Positions 8,171 to 17,339 of a stretch of DNA of 64,000 bases are shown one piece after another (position 1 is the first letter of the stretch; each line of letters opens with the position of its first letter). The notes under the pieces were generated by a model. That model was given only the letters and a program-made list of their open reading frames with translations, searched no databases and had not been told where the DNA came from. Where the stretch lies: contig CAVYZH010000009.1 in NCBI GenBank assembly GCA_963772975.1, forward strand, positions 1 to 64,000, read 5' to 3'. Origin of the DNA: AC-32 sp963772975. GTDB taxonomy: Bacteria; Actinomycetota; Thermoleophilia; Gaiellales; Gaiellaceae. Position numbers and translations under genes: made by a program.

Positions 8171-8455
8171 ATGTTCACCTATGTCGGGCTCTTCAGAGTC
8201 GCGCCGATCGCGCGGGAGCACCTCGAGAAGACCCCCGAGTACTTCGACAAGATCTACAAGATCGTCGAGGACGAGGGTGGGACTGTCGAGCACTTCTTCG
8301 CAATCATGGGCCCGTGGGAGTATCTCGGGATCTTCGAGTATCCCGATCTCGAGGCTGCATTCCGCGTCCTCGGCAAGATCGCGAAGCTCGAGCTGTTCGA
8401 GACCGAGACGTTCCCCGCAGAGGAGGTCAAGACGTTCTGGAAGGCGCTCGTCTAG
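8171..8455 (+). CDS. GYD-domain-like protein (94 aa)
   Basis: A compact single-domain protein starting MFTYVGLFRVAPIAREHLEK, with EDEGGTVEHFFAIMGPWEYL in the middle and ETETFPAEEV near the end. The pattern of two ferredoxin-like beta-alpha-beta halves with a central glycine matches the GYD family of small alpha/beta-barrel dimers of unknown function. ATG 8171 is the start, and a strong terminator follows 25 bp after the stop. The assignment is by pattern and therefore moderate. Confidence 0.6.
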   Translation: MFTYVGLFRVAPIAREHLEKTPEYFDKIYKIVEDEGGTVEHFFAIMGPWEYLGIFEYPDLEAAFRVLGKIAKLELFETETFPAEEVKTFWKALV

Positions 8456-8461
8456 CGCCGA

Positions 8462-8572
8462 CTACTCCTCAAGGGAACAACGGAGGCCGCCCTCGTGGCG
8501 GCCTCCGTCTTCTAGCCCGAGAATGACGATGATCCCGCCAAGGGTTATCCCGCCGTACCTGCGCTCACCCAT
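8462..8572 (-). pseudogene. Truncated paralogue of the YGGLTLGG small membrane protein
   Basis: Reading the minus strand from ATG 8572 (preceded by GGGGAGGAGAG) gives MGERRYGGITLGGIIVILGL, clearly homologous to the first 20 residues of the protein at 1194-1355. The hydrophobic part then stops abruptly and the frame runs antisense through the terminator at 8481-8513. The gene has apparently lost its 3' half, replaced by the end of the GYD-gene transcription unit. Confidence 0.55.
8481..8513 (+). terminator. Intrinsic terminator after the GYD-domain gene
   Basis: Perfect 11-bp stem CGGAGGCCGCC/GGCGGCCTCCG with loop CTCGT, followed by TCTTCT. Confidence 0.88.
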
Positions 8573-8693
8573 GCGGCTCTCCTCCCCTGTCGTTCATCGT
8601 TGCCTTCTCGATCGAGTGGAGCGACTGAATCACGCCCGGGACTGAAAGGCCAGCGACACGCGACACGCCAGCGCCTGCTTCGAGGAGCAACCC

Positions 8694-8807
8694 GATGCGA
8701 CGATCGAGGACGCCGGACTGGCCGCCGCCTCGCCGATCGCCCTCACCGGCGCCGGCTACCAGGAGGCCGTGCAGACGCTGCGGGCCATGGCCGAAAGAGC
8801 GAACTAG
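8694..8807 (+). pseudogene. Gene remnant B (YQEA...LRAMAERA motif)
   Basis: The frame reads DATIEDAGLAAASPIALTG, then AGYQEAVQTLRAMAERAN and a stop. It aligns without gaps to remnant A (7858-8004). The frame is open upstream only as far as a TGA at about 8644, with no ATG, GTG or TTG start. The meaning is the same as for remnant A. Confidence 0.4.
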
Positions 8808-8831
8808 GCGGCGAGGGAACGGAGCGTGAGG

Positions 8832-9269
8832 CTAGTTGGCGCTCTCGTCGGGCACGGTGAGCAGCGGCACGCGCGCGTGGAAATGGACGTAGCCGTTCAC
8901 GCTGCCGAGTAGGCCCTCCTGCGTGCGTCCGCGTCCGCGCGTGCCGAGAACGATCAGGTCGTACCCTCCCCGCTTGAGCTCGTTCAGGATCTCAGGGCCC
9001 GCTTGTCCGCCGACCTGAACCCTCTCCGCCGTGACACCTTGGGGGACGGCTTCGGCTGCCTCGTCGAGCACGGCCGCCGCCCACTTGTCGAGTTCGGCGC
9101 TCATGGTCTCGATGCTCACGCCGCCGAGCGTCACGAGGGTCGCGACTGGCGGTGCGACCGTCATCAACGTCAGCTTGCCGCCGCCAGCTCTGGCGAGATC
9201 GATCGCATACTCGAGCGCTCGCTTTGACGATGGCGAGCCGTCAAGGCCAACCAGAATGTTCGTAAACAC
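8832..9269 (-). CDS. Universal stress protein (UspA family)
   Basis: 145 residues from GTG 9269, which follows CGGAAGGGGATC. It begins VFTNILVGLDGSPSSKRALE, the typical first strand with the DGS loop, and ends with the ATP-binding signature GTRGRGRTQEGLLGSVNGYV. Single-domain UspA proteins bind ATP and dimerise in the cytoplasm under stress; the specific trigger is unknown. The frame stays open upstream to 9542, but homology begins at residue 1 of the GTG start. Confidence 0.9.
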   Translation of the reverse strand: MFTNILVGLDGSPSSKRALEYAIDLARAGGGKLTLMTVAPPVATLVTLGGVSIETMSAELDKWAAAVLDEAAEAVPQGVTAERVQVGGQAGPEILNELKRGGYDLIVLGTRGRGRTQEGLLGSVNGYVHFHARVPLLTVPDESAN

Positions 9270-9441
9270 GGCGATCCCCTTCCGAGACTCAGCGTCCTGG
9301 AGCGTAGCTTCAGCCCGCCTGTGCCAGGCAGCCTCAAGTGTTGCAAGGGATGAGTTTTCGCCGGAAACCCGAGTCCGCGACGACTCGATTCTCGGCCCGC
9401 TGCTCGACGACGAGCATGCCCACGCGTGCAGACTTCTACTG

Positions 9442-9868
9442 GTGGCTGCCTTGCCCAACGAAGCACGTGAGCGGATCGAGTCCGGGCGGCTCGCGCACCT
9501 GGTCACACTCAGTCCGGACGGCTCGCCACAGGTGACGTGCATCTGGGTCGGCCTCGACGGCGATGAGCTCGTTTCCGGTCACCTGGCGGGCAACCAGAAG
9601 AAGCTCCAAAATGTGCGCCGCGACCCGCGCGTGAACACTCTCGCTCGAAGGCACGCGCATCCACCCGCCGGGGCTGAAGGAGTACCTCGTCATCCGCGGC
9701 CGCGCGCGGCTGGAGGAGGGCGGGGCTCCCGAGCTGCCGCAGCGCCTCGCCCACGTCTACCTGGGGCCCGAGGTCACGTTCCCGCCGATGGACGATCCGC
9801 CAGCCGGTTACACGATGCGCATCACCATCGAGCGCATCGGCGGCGTCGGCCCCTGGGCGCACCCCTAG
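9442..9868 (+). CDS. PPOX-class F420-dependent oxidoreductase, apparent one-base frameshift
   Basis: The first half, from a GTG (9442) or TTG (9451) start, reads RIESGRLAHLVTLSPDGSPQ, then VTCIWVGLDGDELVSGH and NVRRDPRV: the split-barrel flavin/F420-binding fold. One extra A near 9637 shifts the frame. The second half, LSLEGTRIHPPGLKEYLVIR, HVYLGPEVTFPPMDDPPAGY and ERIGGVGPWAHP, lies in the next frame. The 427-bp span is one base too long. Together they form a normal protein of about 140 residues of the Rv1155-like family that reduces substrates with deazaflavin F420. Confidence 0.75.
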
Positions 9869-10069
9869 CTCCAGGCTGCGGGTGCCGCGGCCATCCTGCA
9901 GCGGCCTCAGTGAATACACCGATGTGCCGTCTGACCAAAGGGGCGATGGTTGGTGGTGTCCTCGGAAGGAGGCAGCTGTGTCATGCGCTCGAGCCGGTGA
10001 AATGGCCGATGCGCCGCTGCGTTCCTCCGGGCTCAGCCCTTACCGCATGCACGACACGAGGGAGGGGTC

Positions 10070-10793
10070 ATGACCATCGCCCCCGTACCCGTTCACCGGC
10101 GGCCCACGCCATGGATCGTCGTTCTCTTTCTTACCGTCGTGACGATCGCCGTCGTGGCGATCGTTCTCGTGGTTCGACACGACGGCACTCAGAGCTCATC
10201 CGTTTCGGGCACCACGCAGGGATCGGGCGTGGCGGCTGTCCAACCGCGCCACGTCGCTTCGTTCACCGGTGTCGAGCTCGCCGGCACCAACCTGGTCACG
10301 GTCAAGGTCGGCGGGCAGCGGTCAGTCGTCGTTCGCGCCGACGACAACCTGCTCCGGCAGGTGACGACCCAGGTGAGCGCCAGCACCCTCGTGATCGGCG
10401 ACAAGGGCAGCTTCTCGGCCAAGAGTCCGATGAGCGTCGAGGTCACCGTCCCGTCGCTCGACCGGCTCGTGCTTAGTGGCACCGGCAACGTCGCGGTCGC
10501 CGGAATCCAGACTCAGCAGCTCAAGGTGGTGCTGTCGGGCGACGGCACGGTGCAAGCCGCTGGTACTGCGACGCACCTCGCCGTTGTATCTCCTCGGCTC
10601 CGGCGAGATCCAGCTCGCCGACCTGGTCGGGCGCGACGTTGGCGCGGAGCTCCTGGGGTCGGGTCTGCTCGTCGTTACCGCGGCCGGCAGCCTCGACGCT
10701 GCGGTGCGAGGCAGCGGCGCGATCGTGTACTACGGCAACCCGAAGCACGTCATCCAGAACGTGAGCGGCAGCGGGTCGATCGCACGTGGTTGA
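10070..10793 (+). CDS. Membrane-anchored DUF2807 (head GIN domain) protein, apparent frameshift
   Basis: Starts MTIAPVPVHRRPTPWIVVLF with one transmembrane helix (residues about 15-37), followed by an extracellular beta-helix-like DUF2807 domain. Its repeating phrases are LVLSGTGNVAV, KVVLSGDGTVQAAG, LLGSGEIQLAD, ELLGSGLLVV, AVRGSGAIVYYG and NVSGSGSI. The frame changes near 10590 (GTTGTATCTC); the span is one base too long for a single frame. The repeats continue in register after the shift, so one original gene is clear. The function of the domain is unknown. Confidence 0.75.
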
Positions 10794-11002
10794 TCTTCGT
10801 CCGGGAATTAGACCGGGCCGAACTCGTGCTCGGCCAGCCTCATCGAGATCGTCCTTGCCGAGGTAGGCGCGCCAGCGCTCCTCGTCGGCCGGCAGCCGGG
10901 CGCGACCCACCCCAAGTCCGTCTGCCTAGTGCCCGTTCCGGTCGCCGCTGGTGCAAGCCGTGGTGCAAACCACGGCTGAGCCGTTTGACCAAACCGTTCT
11001 GC

Positions 11003-12003
11003 TCAGAGCCAGCGCTTGTAGCGGAAGAACGCCAGCATCCCGCCGACGATTACGACGGAGGCCGCGATGATGATCCGGAACGATGGTCGACGCCGTCGCG
11101 GGATCCCCGCGCCGGGAAGTGCACGTTCATGCCGAAGATCCTGGCGATCAGCGTCAGCGGCAAGAGGAAGACGATGTCACGACGGTCAGGACGCGGAGGA
11201 CGTCGTTGTGGCGGTGCGAGATGACCGACTCGTTCGTGTCCTCGAGCGCCTCGACGACCTCCTTGTAGTTGTCGAGCAGGTCCCACACCCGCTCGCTCGC
11301 GTCGACGATGTCGTCGAAGTAGAGCTCCAGGTCCTCGGGCAGGAAGCGCTCGATCTTGCGCTCGAGCAGCCGTAGCGTCGCGCGCTCGGGCTTGATGATC
11401 TTGCGGTAGGAGATGATCTCCTGCTTCACGTTCGAGAGGTCGCGGACGACCTCCTCGGCGCTGCTCCTCGAACATGTCGTCCTCGACCGAGTCGAGCTTG
11501 TGGCCGATCTTGTCGAGGATCGGGAAGCAGTAGTCGAAGAGGTCGTCGAGGATGTGGTAGAGGAGGTAGCCCGACCCCTTTGTGAAGAGCTGCTCGCGGA
11601 GCTCCCGGTCCTCCTGGCAGCGCACGAACAGGCGCGTCACCGGCAGCAGCTCGACCGCGGGCAGGGTGACGAGGTAGCCGTTGCCGACGAAGAAGTCGAG
11701 CTCGGCCGCGTTCAGGCGCTGGATCGCCTTGTCGTAGACCGGGAAGTGGAGGACGCCGAACAGGTAGTCCGGGTACTCGTCCACCTTCGGCCGCTGCCGG
11801 CGCGAGAGCACGTCCTCGAGGTCGAGCGGGTGCCAGCCGAAGCGCTCGGCGAGCACCGTGGCTTCCTCGAGCGTGGGCGCGTCGAGCTGGATCCAGGTCA
11901 GGCCGTGGGCGTGGAGCTCCTGGAGGCGCGGCTCAGGCCGCGGCTGGACGTCCCCGGCCTGCGTGCGAGGTCTCGTGCGCTTGATGCGGGGAAGGCTCGG
12001 CAC
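11003..12003 (-). pseudogene. corA: CorA-type magnesium/divalent-cation transporter, several frame breaks
   Basis: From the ATG at 12003 the frame carries the N-terminal cytoplasmic domain (DLEDVLSRRQRPKVDEYPDY, YHILDDLFDYCFPILDK) to about 11465. The long helix (SYRKIIKPERATLRLLERK, LDNYKEVVEALEDTNES) is in a second frame. LPLTLIARIFGMN, with the diagnostic GMN selectivity motif of TM1, is back in the first frame. TM2 (IIIAASVVIVGGMLAFF, then RYKRWL) is in the third frame, ending at 11003. All CorA elements are present in order, but at least three indels separate them, so as written it cannot be translated. Confidence 0.82.
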
Positions 12004-12102
12004 CGGGACTGAGGGGGTCGTCGACTCTCATGGGCAAGTTCGCCATGGTACCCGGAAAGCCTTGTGCGGAACCGCAGTGGCGCTTCCCAAGCCATGCAGC
12101 GC

Positions 12103-12120
12103 TGATTGATTCGTCAATCA
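12103..12120. other. Small perfect hairpin with TTCG loop
   Basis: TGATTGA-TTCG-TCAATCA: 7-bp arms around a TTCG tetraloop, AT-rich against the GC-rich background. It lies between the corA start (12003, minus) and the next plus-strand gene (12219). It could be an operator for either gene or an RNA stem in the 12219 leader. Confidence 0.4.
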
Positions 12121-12218
12121 ACGAGGAAATCTGGAACTGAATTCGGGCGCGATGTTTCCACTGCCGGATTGCGCGGTAAAAGCGTGCTCGCACAAGGCAT
12201 CCAATTTGGGGTTGTTCG

Positions 12219-12553
12219 ATGATGTGGAAGTTCGTCCGGCGCAGGGCGGTCGTGGTCGCTGCATTTCCCATCGTGCTCGCATCGGTCGTGGTCGCCGTTG
12301 CAGGCGGCTCCGATGCGAAGACGACCGGGAAGGATGCGACCCGGGCCTACGGGATCGCGCGCGCGAGCAGCGCAGTCGGCTCGACAGGCAACAACATGTC
12401 CGTCGCGTCGCCCTGCACGGCTGGGCCGCAGGTCATCAACGGGCAGTTCCAGGGCACCTCGCCTGCGGTCAGTACCTCGCGGAGGAGACGGTCGTGATCG
12501 GAACCTGGCGGACGCGCGTCGTCTCGTTCAAGTTCCCCGGCTGCAGGAAGTAA
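12219..12553 (+). CDS. Small secreted protein, apparent one-base frameshift
   Basis: ATG 12219 opens MMWKFVRRRAVVVAAFPIVL, a signal peptide, then NNMSVASPCTAGPQVINGQF. After TSPA the sensible continuation, CGQYLAEETVVIGTWRTRVV then SFKFPGCRK, is in another frame; adding one base near 12470 joins them. The joined protein has about 111 residues and three cysteines in the mature part. A hairpin terminator follows. The family is not recognised. Confidence 0.5.
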
Positions 12554-12568
12554 GCAGGCTTCTCTCCA

Positions 12569-12599
12569 CGCCGCGCGCCCTCGACCCCGGGGCGCGGCG
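12569..12599 (+). terminator. GC-rich terminator-like hairpin
   Basis: CGCCGCGC/GCGCGGCG stem with an inner CCC/GGG, flanked by an outer GCAGG/CCTGC pairing. It lacks a T-run, so termination efficiency is uncertain. Confidence 0.55.
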
Positions 12600-12678
12600 G
12601 CCTGCTCCGTCAGGTGGCGATTCCGGAAAACCGGGTTAATATTGGCGTCTCGATACACAAGGAAATGGGGGACAGGAG

Positions 12679-15639
12679 ATGGGGAAGCCAGGAGTTAACC
12701 GCGGCCTGTTCGTGCTCGCGGTTGCGGTGGTCGCGGCCGCCGGCGCCTTGTTGGTTGCGAGTGATCATCAGCAGCGCACGCGGTTCGCGGTGCGGTTCGA
12801 TCCGCACAAGGAAGCCAAGTTCGAGCGGACGCGCGGCGACGAAGCCTCCCGCAACGGGGCCGACAACCCGGTCGCCGAGCAGGTCGCCGACCGCGCGTAC
12901 CCGCGCACGTACGTGGACGACCGCCTCGCGATCAAGTCTCGCGACGCCTTCAAGACGAAGCCGAGCACCCTCGGCTCGTCGGCGTTCTCGACCACGAGCG
13001 CGTTCTCCGCGGCGCAGGCCGCGAGCCCGGGCGCGTGGAGCGCGCTCGGCCCGGTGACGCCGAACGTCGCCGGCGAGGCCTCGCAGTTCTTCGATCCCGC
13101 GACCGGCACCGGCCCTGCGACGCAGGAGTCGGGCCGAGTCACGGCGCTGGCGATCGACCCCAACTGCGGCAAGGCGTCGGCTCCGGCCGGCGCGCCGTGT
13201 CGCCTCTGGGTCGCCGCCGCGGGCGGCGGGATCTGGCGCACCAACAACGCGCTCGCTGCGCACCCCGCGTGGATCGAGCCGCCGGCGAGCCTGCCGACGA
13301 ACGCCTTCGGCTCGCTGATCGTCGACGCCAACGACGCGAGCGGCAACACGCTCTACGCCGGTTCCGGCGAGCCGAACGGCTCGGGTGACTCCGAGGCCGG
13401 CCTGGGACTGTTCAGGTCGACCGACGGCGGTCAGAGCTGGTCGCTCGTCGCCGGCTCGCAGTCCGTCGCGATCAACCGCTCGATCGGCGCGATCGTGGTC
13501 AAGGCCGGCGCGCCCGGCACGATCTACATCGGCACGGACGTCGCCCGTCACGGCTCCTCGGCTGCCAACGGCGGCCGCCGGACCCCGCCGAACGCCCCGG
13601 CGCTCGGCGTCTACAAGTCGACGGACGGCGGCACGAGCTTCACGCTCGCGACCGGTCTCGCGACGAAGACCCCGCCGAACCCGGCGCCTCCCTCGGGCGG
13701 CTCCGACTGGTTCCAGGGCGGCATCACGAAGCTGGAGCTCGACCCGAACAACGCGAGCGCGCTGTACGCCGCGGTCGTCGGTTACGGCCTCTGGCGCTCG
13801 AATGACGCCGGCACCTCGTGGTCGCAGGTGTTCCAGACCATGAATCCGGCTGACACGTTCGGCGACCGCGTCGAGTTCTCCGCCGTCAACCTCGGCGGCG
13901 GCAAGACGCGAATCTACCTCGGCGACTCCTCGGACGACCTGCTCGCCGCGCGCGTATGGCGCACCGACGACGCCGCGTCGATCGCGGGCTCGCCGACCGT
14001 CAGCTACTCGAACGCCGGCTGGACGGAGCTCTCCAGCTCGACCAACGGCACGAATGGGTTCCTTGCGTACGGCTACTGCCAGAACGGCCAGTGCGGCTAC
14101 GACGACTTCGTCGTCAGCCCGGCCGGCCAGCCCGGTGTCGGCACCGGCCACGCGAACGAGCTGTGGCTCGGCGGCTCGATGAACTACGACGAGCTCGTCG
14201 CCTACGGTGGCCTGCCGCCTCGCTCCAACGGCCGTGCGGTGATCCGGTCGACCAACGGCGGCGCGCTGCCTCAGGACGTCAGTTGGCAGGACATGACGGG
14301 GACGATCGGCTCGGCGCCGGCGTTCCCCATCACCGGCGGCATCCATCCGGACGAGCACGCGGTCGTGTTCAACCCGACGGACACCGGGATCGCCTTCGTC
14401 GGCTCCGACGGCGGCGTCGTCCGCGTCGACGTCCGCACGCCGCGGAACGCGTCCGCGGCCTGCTCGACGAGGCGCTTCGTCTACAACAACGGCCATGGCG
14501 CGGAACCGCTCGCTCCGGCCGATCTCCTGGACTGCCAGCGGCTGCTGAGTGGGATCCCGACGGCGATCACGCCGCTGAACGACGGGCTGAACACGATCCA
14601 GTTCCAGTCCCTGTCGTTCAACCCGGCGAACCCGACGGGCGACCTGCTCGGCGGCACGCAGGACAACGGCACCTTCTCCTACACGGGCTCGCCGGCCTGG
14701 TTCGAGTCGGTGGGCGGCGACGGCGGCCAGTCCGGGTTCGACGCCGCCAACGGCACGATCCGCTACCACAACTACTACGACGCCACGCCGGAGGTGAACT
14801 TCCACGGGAACGATCCAACGAAGTGGCTCGCGACCTGGGATCCGCTCCAGTCGACGGGCGAGATGCGGTCGTTCTACGTGCCGTTCATCGCCGACCCAGT
14901 CCGTGGCGGCCGTGCCTTCGTCGGGCTCGAGCACGTCTGGCGGACCGACGACAACGGCGGTGACCAGGCGTACCTCGAGGCGCACTGCAACACGCTGCAC
15001 CTCGACCCGTTCCGGAACAAGCCGTGCGGCGACTGGCAGCCGCTCGGGCCGAACCTGACCGGCGCGAACTTCGGCCAGACGCGCCTCGGTAACTACGTGG
15101 TCGCAACCGAGCGGGCACCGGGCGACTCGGGCACGCTCTGGGCGGCGACGCGAATCGGCCGCGTGTTCGTCAGCAAGAACGCCGACGACGCGCAGCCGCG
15201 CAACGTCCGCTTCAACCGGATCGACACCGCGAGCACGCCGGGGCGCTTCGTCTCGGGGATCGCCGTCGACCCGGCCGACCCGAACCACGCGTGGATCTCG
15301 TACTCGGGCTACGACGCCTACACGCCGGATACGCCGGGCCACGTGTTCGAGGTCAACTACGACCCGCAGACCGGCACGGCGACCTTCGCCAAGCGCTCGT
15401 TCGACATCGGCGACCAGCCAGTGACCGGGATCGCGTTCTTCGCTGCGACCGGCGACGTCTACGCGGCGACGGACTTCGGCGTTCTGCGGCTGCCGCGTGG
15501 CGCGAGCCACTGGGAGGCGGCGGGCTCAGGCCTGCCGACGGCAGCGGTCTACGGGCTGACGCTGTCGCAGTCCGCGAACGTCCTCTACGCCGCGACCCAC
15601 GGTCGCGGCGCCTGGGCGCTGACGCTGCCCCGGCCGTAA
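12679..15639 (+). CDS. Large secreted beta-propeller protein with BNR/Asp-box repeats
   Basis: 986 residues starting MGKPGVNRGLFVLAVAVVAA (signal peptide or anchor) after GGGGACAGGAG. A charged linker of about 100 residues precedes repeats with the Asp-box pattern S-x-D-x-G-x-S/T-W: FRSTDGGQSWS, YKSTDGGTSFT and WRSNDAGTSWS, together with LYAGSGEPNGSGDSEAG. This is the sortilin/VPS10 or sialidase-like propeller seen in secreted glycosidases and in many proteins without enzymatic activity. I see no conserved sialidase Arg triad, so binding or an unknown hydrolysis is equally possible. A stable hairpin follows the stop. Confidence 0.82.
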   Translation: MGKPGVNRGLFVLAVAVVAAAGALLVASDHQQRTRFAVRFDPHKEAKFERTRGDEASRNGADNPVAEQVADRAYPRTYVDDRLAIKSRDAFKTKPSTLGSSAFSTTSAFSAAQAASPGAWSALGPVTPNVAGEASQFFDPATGTGPATQESGRVTALAIDPNCGKASAPAGAPCRLWVAAAGGGIWRTNNALAAHPAWIEPPASLPTNAFGSLIVDANDASGNTLYAGSGEPNGSGDSEAGLGLFRSTDGGQSWSLVAGSQSVAINRSIGAIVVKAGAPGTIYIGTDVARHGSSAANGGRRTPPNAPALGVYKSTDGGTSFTLATGLATKTPPNPAPPSGGSDWFQGGITKLELDPNNASALYAAVVGYGLWRSNDAGTSWSQVFQTMNPADTFGDRVEFSAVNLGGGKTRIYLGDSSDDLLAARVWRTDDAASIAGSPTVSYSNAGWTELSSSTNGTNGFLAYGYCQNGQCGYDDFVVSPAGQPGVGTGHANELWLGGSMNYDELVAYGGLPPRSNGRAVIRSTNGGALPQDVSWQDMTGTIGSAPAFPITGGIHPDEHAVVFNPTDTGIAFVGSDGGVVRVDVRTPRNASAACSTRRFVYNNGHGAEPLAPADLLDCQRLLSGIPTAITPLNDGLNTIQFQSLSFNPANPTGDLLGGTQDNGTFSYTGSPAWFESVGGDGGQSGFDAANGTIRYHNYYDATPEVNFHGNDPTKWLATWDPLQSTGEMRSFYVPFIADPVRGGRAFVGLEHVWRTDDNGGDQAYLEAHCNTLHLDPFRNKPCGDWQPLGPNLTGANFGQTRLGNYVVATERAPGDSGTLWAATRIGRVFVSKNADDAQPRNVRFNRIDTASTPGRFVSGIAVDPADPNHAWISYSGYDAYTPDTPGHVFEVNYDPQTGTATFAKRSFDIGDQPVTGIAFFAATGDVYAATDFGVLRLPRGASHWEAAGSGLPTAAVYGLTLSQSANVLYAATHGRGAWALTLPRP

Positions 15640-15650
15640 GGAACACCACC

Positions 15651-15680
15651 CGCCGCCCCGGCCTCCGCGCCGGGGCGGCG
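15651..15680 (+). terminator. Hairpin terminator after the propeller gene
   Basis: Perfect 12-bp stem CGCCGCCCCGGC/GCCGGGGCGGCG with a 6-nt loop, 12 bp after the stop codon. It has little T-tract. Confidence 0.7.
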
Positions 15681-15725
15681 GCTTGCTCGGGCTGAGGCCG
15701 CTTGAGGATAGTCTCCGGCCTGGTC

Positions 15726-16388
15726 ATGCGACTCGACCTCGGCACGCCCGTTCGTTGCACCGACAAGGCCTATGGCGAGCTGGCCGATGTCGTGATCGAC
15801 CCGGTCAGCAGGCGCGTGACACACCTGGTCGTCCGGCCGACCGATCAGGAGGCCCTGGAGACCCGCCTCGTCCCGATCGAACTGGCAGAAGGCGGTGACG
15901 AGGAGTCGGAGATCTCGCTCCGCTGCTCGGTGGACGACGTCAACGCGCTCGAGCCCGTGCAGGAGTACGGCTACCTGCGGGTCGGCGCGCCCGAGCTCAA
16001 CGATCCGGACTGGGACGTGGGTGTCAAAGACGTTCTCGCGAGCCCCTACTACGAGCCCGACTTCGGTCCGGGTCTCGGCGCCCTCCCCGCCTATGACCAG
16101 AATCTCGGCCTGATCTACGACCGCGTCCCGAAGGGCGAGGTCGAGATCCGCCGCTCGAGCGACGTGTACTCGGCGGACGAGCACCATCTGGGCCAAGTGG
16201 ACGGTCTGCTCGTCGACAGTGAGGCCCACATCACGCACGTGCTCCTCGAACGCGGGCACCTGTGGGGCCGGCGTGAGGTGACGATCCCGATCGGAGCGGT
16301 CGCGAAGGTCGAGACAGATGCGGTGACCCTGAGCCTCTCGAAGGACCAGGTGGGCGAACTCCCATCGGTTCGGGTTCACCGGCACTAG
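15726..16388 (+). CDS. Protein with two PRC-barrel domains
   Basis: 220 residues from ATG 15726 (an in-frame TTG at 15702 is less likely). Residues about 1-75 (MRLDLGTPVRCTDKAYGELA, then VTHLVVRP) and about 135-210 (SSDVYSADEHHLGQVDGLLV, then THVLLERGHLWGRREVTIPI) are two copies of the PRC-barrel, a small beta-barrel found in photosynthetic reaction-centre subunit H and RimM. The linker is acidic. There is no signal peptide, so it is cytoplasmic. Actinobacterial members are of unknown role, often linked to stress. Confidence 0.82.
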   Translation: MRLDLGTPVRCTDKAYGELADVVIDPVSRRVTHLVVRPTDQEALETRLVPIELAEGGDEESEISLRCSVDDVNALEPVQEYGYLRVGAPELNDPDWDVGVKDVLASPYYEPDFGPGLGALPAYDQNLGLIYDRVPKGEVEIRRSSDVYSADEHHLGQVDGLLVDSEAHITHVLLERGHLWGRREVTIPIGAVAKVETDAVTLSLSKDQVGELPSVRVHRH

Positions 16389-16587
16389 GCAAGATACGCC
16401 TCGCAGGAATCGAAGCACTCCGCGATTAAGCACACGCCGAGCGCCGACCTGCGTTTCCGAGCAAGAAACGCGAGACGTCAGCGCTCGACGCAGTTGTGTG
16501 ATCAGCCAGCCAGTAGCTCGGCGTAGTCGAGCTCGTCGCGCTAGACGCTCTTCGAGCGTTGTCTGGACTGGGCCGCGTCCCGTCCCG

Positions 16588-17097
16588 TCACGTGCCGCAT
16601 TGGGTCGTACCGAGGTCAAGTGCAGCCTTCGTCCGGTCGTTACGCGTCGCGTGGACGAGATTGGCGAGTCGGTTGAACTCCTCCTCGTCCCGTGCCTTCA
16701 GCGCGGCGACCATTCGTGGGGAGAGGCCCGCGATCCGAGTCTCATCGCGCAGGTAGCGAGCGAAGGTCGCTCGGTCCTCGGGTGATGGAGTCATTTCGCG
16801 CAGCCGAGCGTCGTAGCGGGCACGAAGCGGGATCGCCCGCTGGAGTGCAGTTGCCGCCGCGCCGGCGTCATTTGCCAGACCAGCGTTGTTGAACTGCGCG
16901 ATCAACGGCGCGAACTTGCGATTCCCGCGGGCGCACCAGGCATCGAGCTCGCTGACGAAGTGGGCATGCGTCGGGCCCGAGGTGCTCGGACCGGACGACT
17001 TATTGCCGCCACCGCACCCACTAGTGAGCACGAGCAGGGCCGAAACGGCCAGCGAGGTCGATATGACGAACCGAGCGGGCCGAAAGCAAGCCAACAT
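16588..17097 (-). CDS. Putative lipoprotein of unknown function
   Basis: 169 residues from ATG 17097. The N-terminus reads FVISTSLAVSALLVLTSGCG with a lipobox cysteine near residue 30, followed by a glycine/serine linker. The mature domain is helical (FVSELDAWCARGNRKFAPLI, FARYLRDETRIAGLSPRMVA), with a conserved-looking WCARGN near the start and a terminal TTQCGT that could form a disulfide with it. It is anchored to the outer face of the membrane; the function is unknown. Confidence 0.68.
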   Translation of the reverse strand: MLACFRPARFVISTSLAVSALLVLTSGCGGGNKSSGPSTSGPTHAHFVSELDAWCARGNRKFAPLIAQFNNAGLANDAGAAATALQRAIPLRARYDARLREMTPSPEDRATFARYLRDETRIAGLSPRMVAALKARDEEEFNRLANLVHATRNDRTKAALDLGTTQCGT

Positions 17098-17254
17098 CTC
17101 TCCCGAGACGATACTCCCGCCTCCGACAAGAAAAGAGCGGCGACGTTGTCTTAGCCGACGAAATCCTGAGACAGCACGCGGCGTGCGCTTGTGACGTTCA
17201 CGACCGCTCTGTCTCGCGCAACCATGCGAAACCGACTTGACCAGCGAGAGTCGA

Positions 17255-17280
17255 ATGCGCCTGGCAGGAATCGAGCCTGC
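17255..17280. repeat. Direct repeat of the tRNA-Arg 3' end (distal att site)
   Basis: ATGCGCCTGGCAGGAATCGA then G, then CCTGC. It matches positions 19141-19166, the 3' end of tRNA-Arg(CCG), at 25 of 26 bases and in the same orientation. It lies downstream of the tRNA in the tRNA's own direction, exactly where the displaced 3' end would sit after insertion of an integrative element. Confidence 0.8.
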
Positions 17281-17339
17281 CTGCTTAAGCCTCATCGGGT
17301 CCGGCACCATGGTCCCAATCTCACGAAGGGAGCCCTGCG

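Noticed and set aside
12679..15639. Sialidase identity for the Asp-box propeller
   Set aside because: Asp boxes are common to many propellers; the arginine triad and catalytic Tyr/Glu of sialidases are not evident, so only the fold is claimed.
17255..17280. A second tRNA gene
   Set aside because: Only the 3' third of a tRNA is present; there are no D arm, anticodon arm or 5' acceptor strand.
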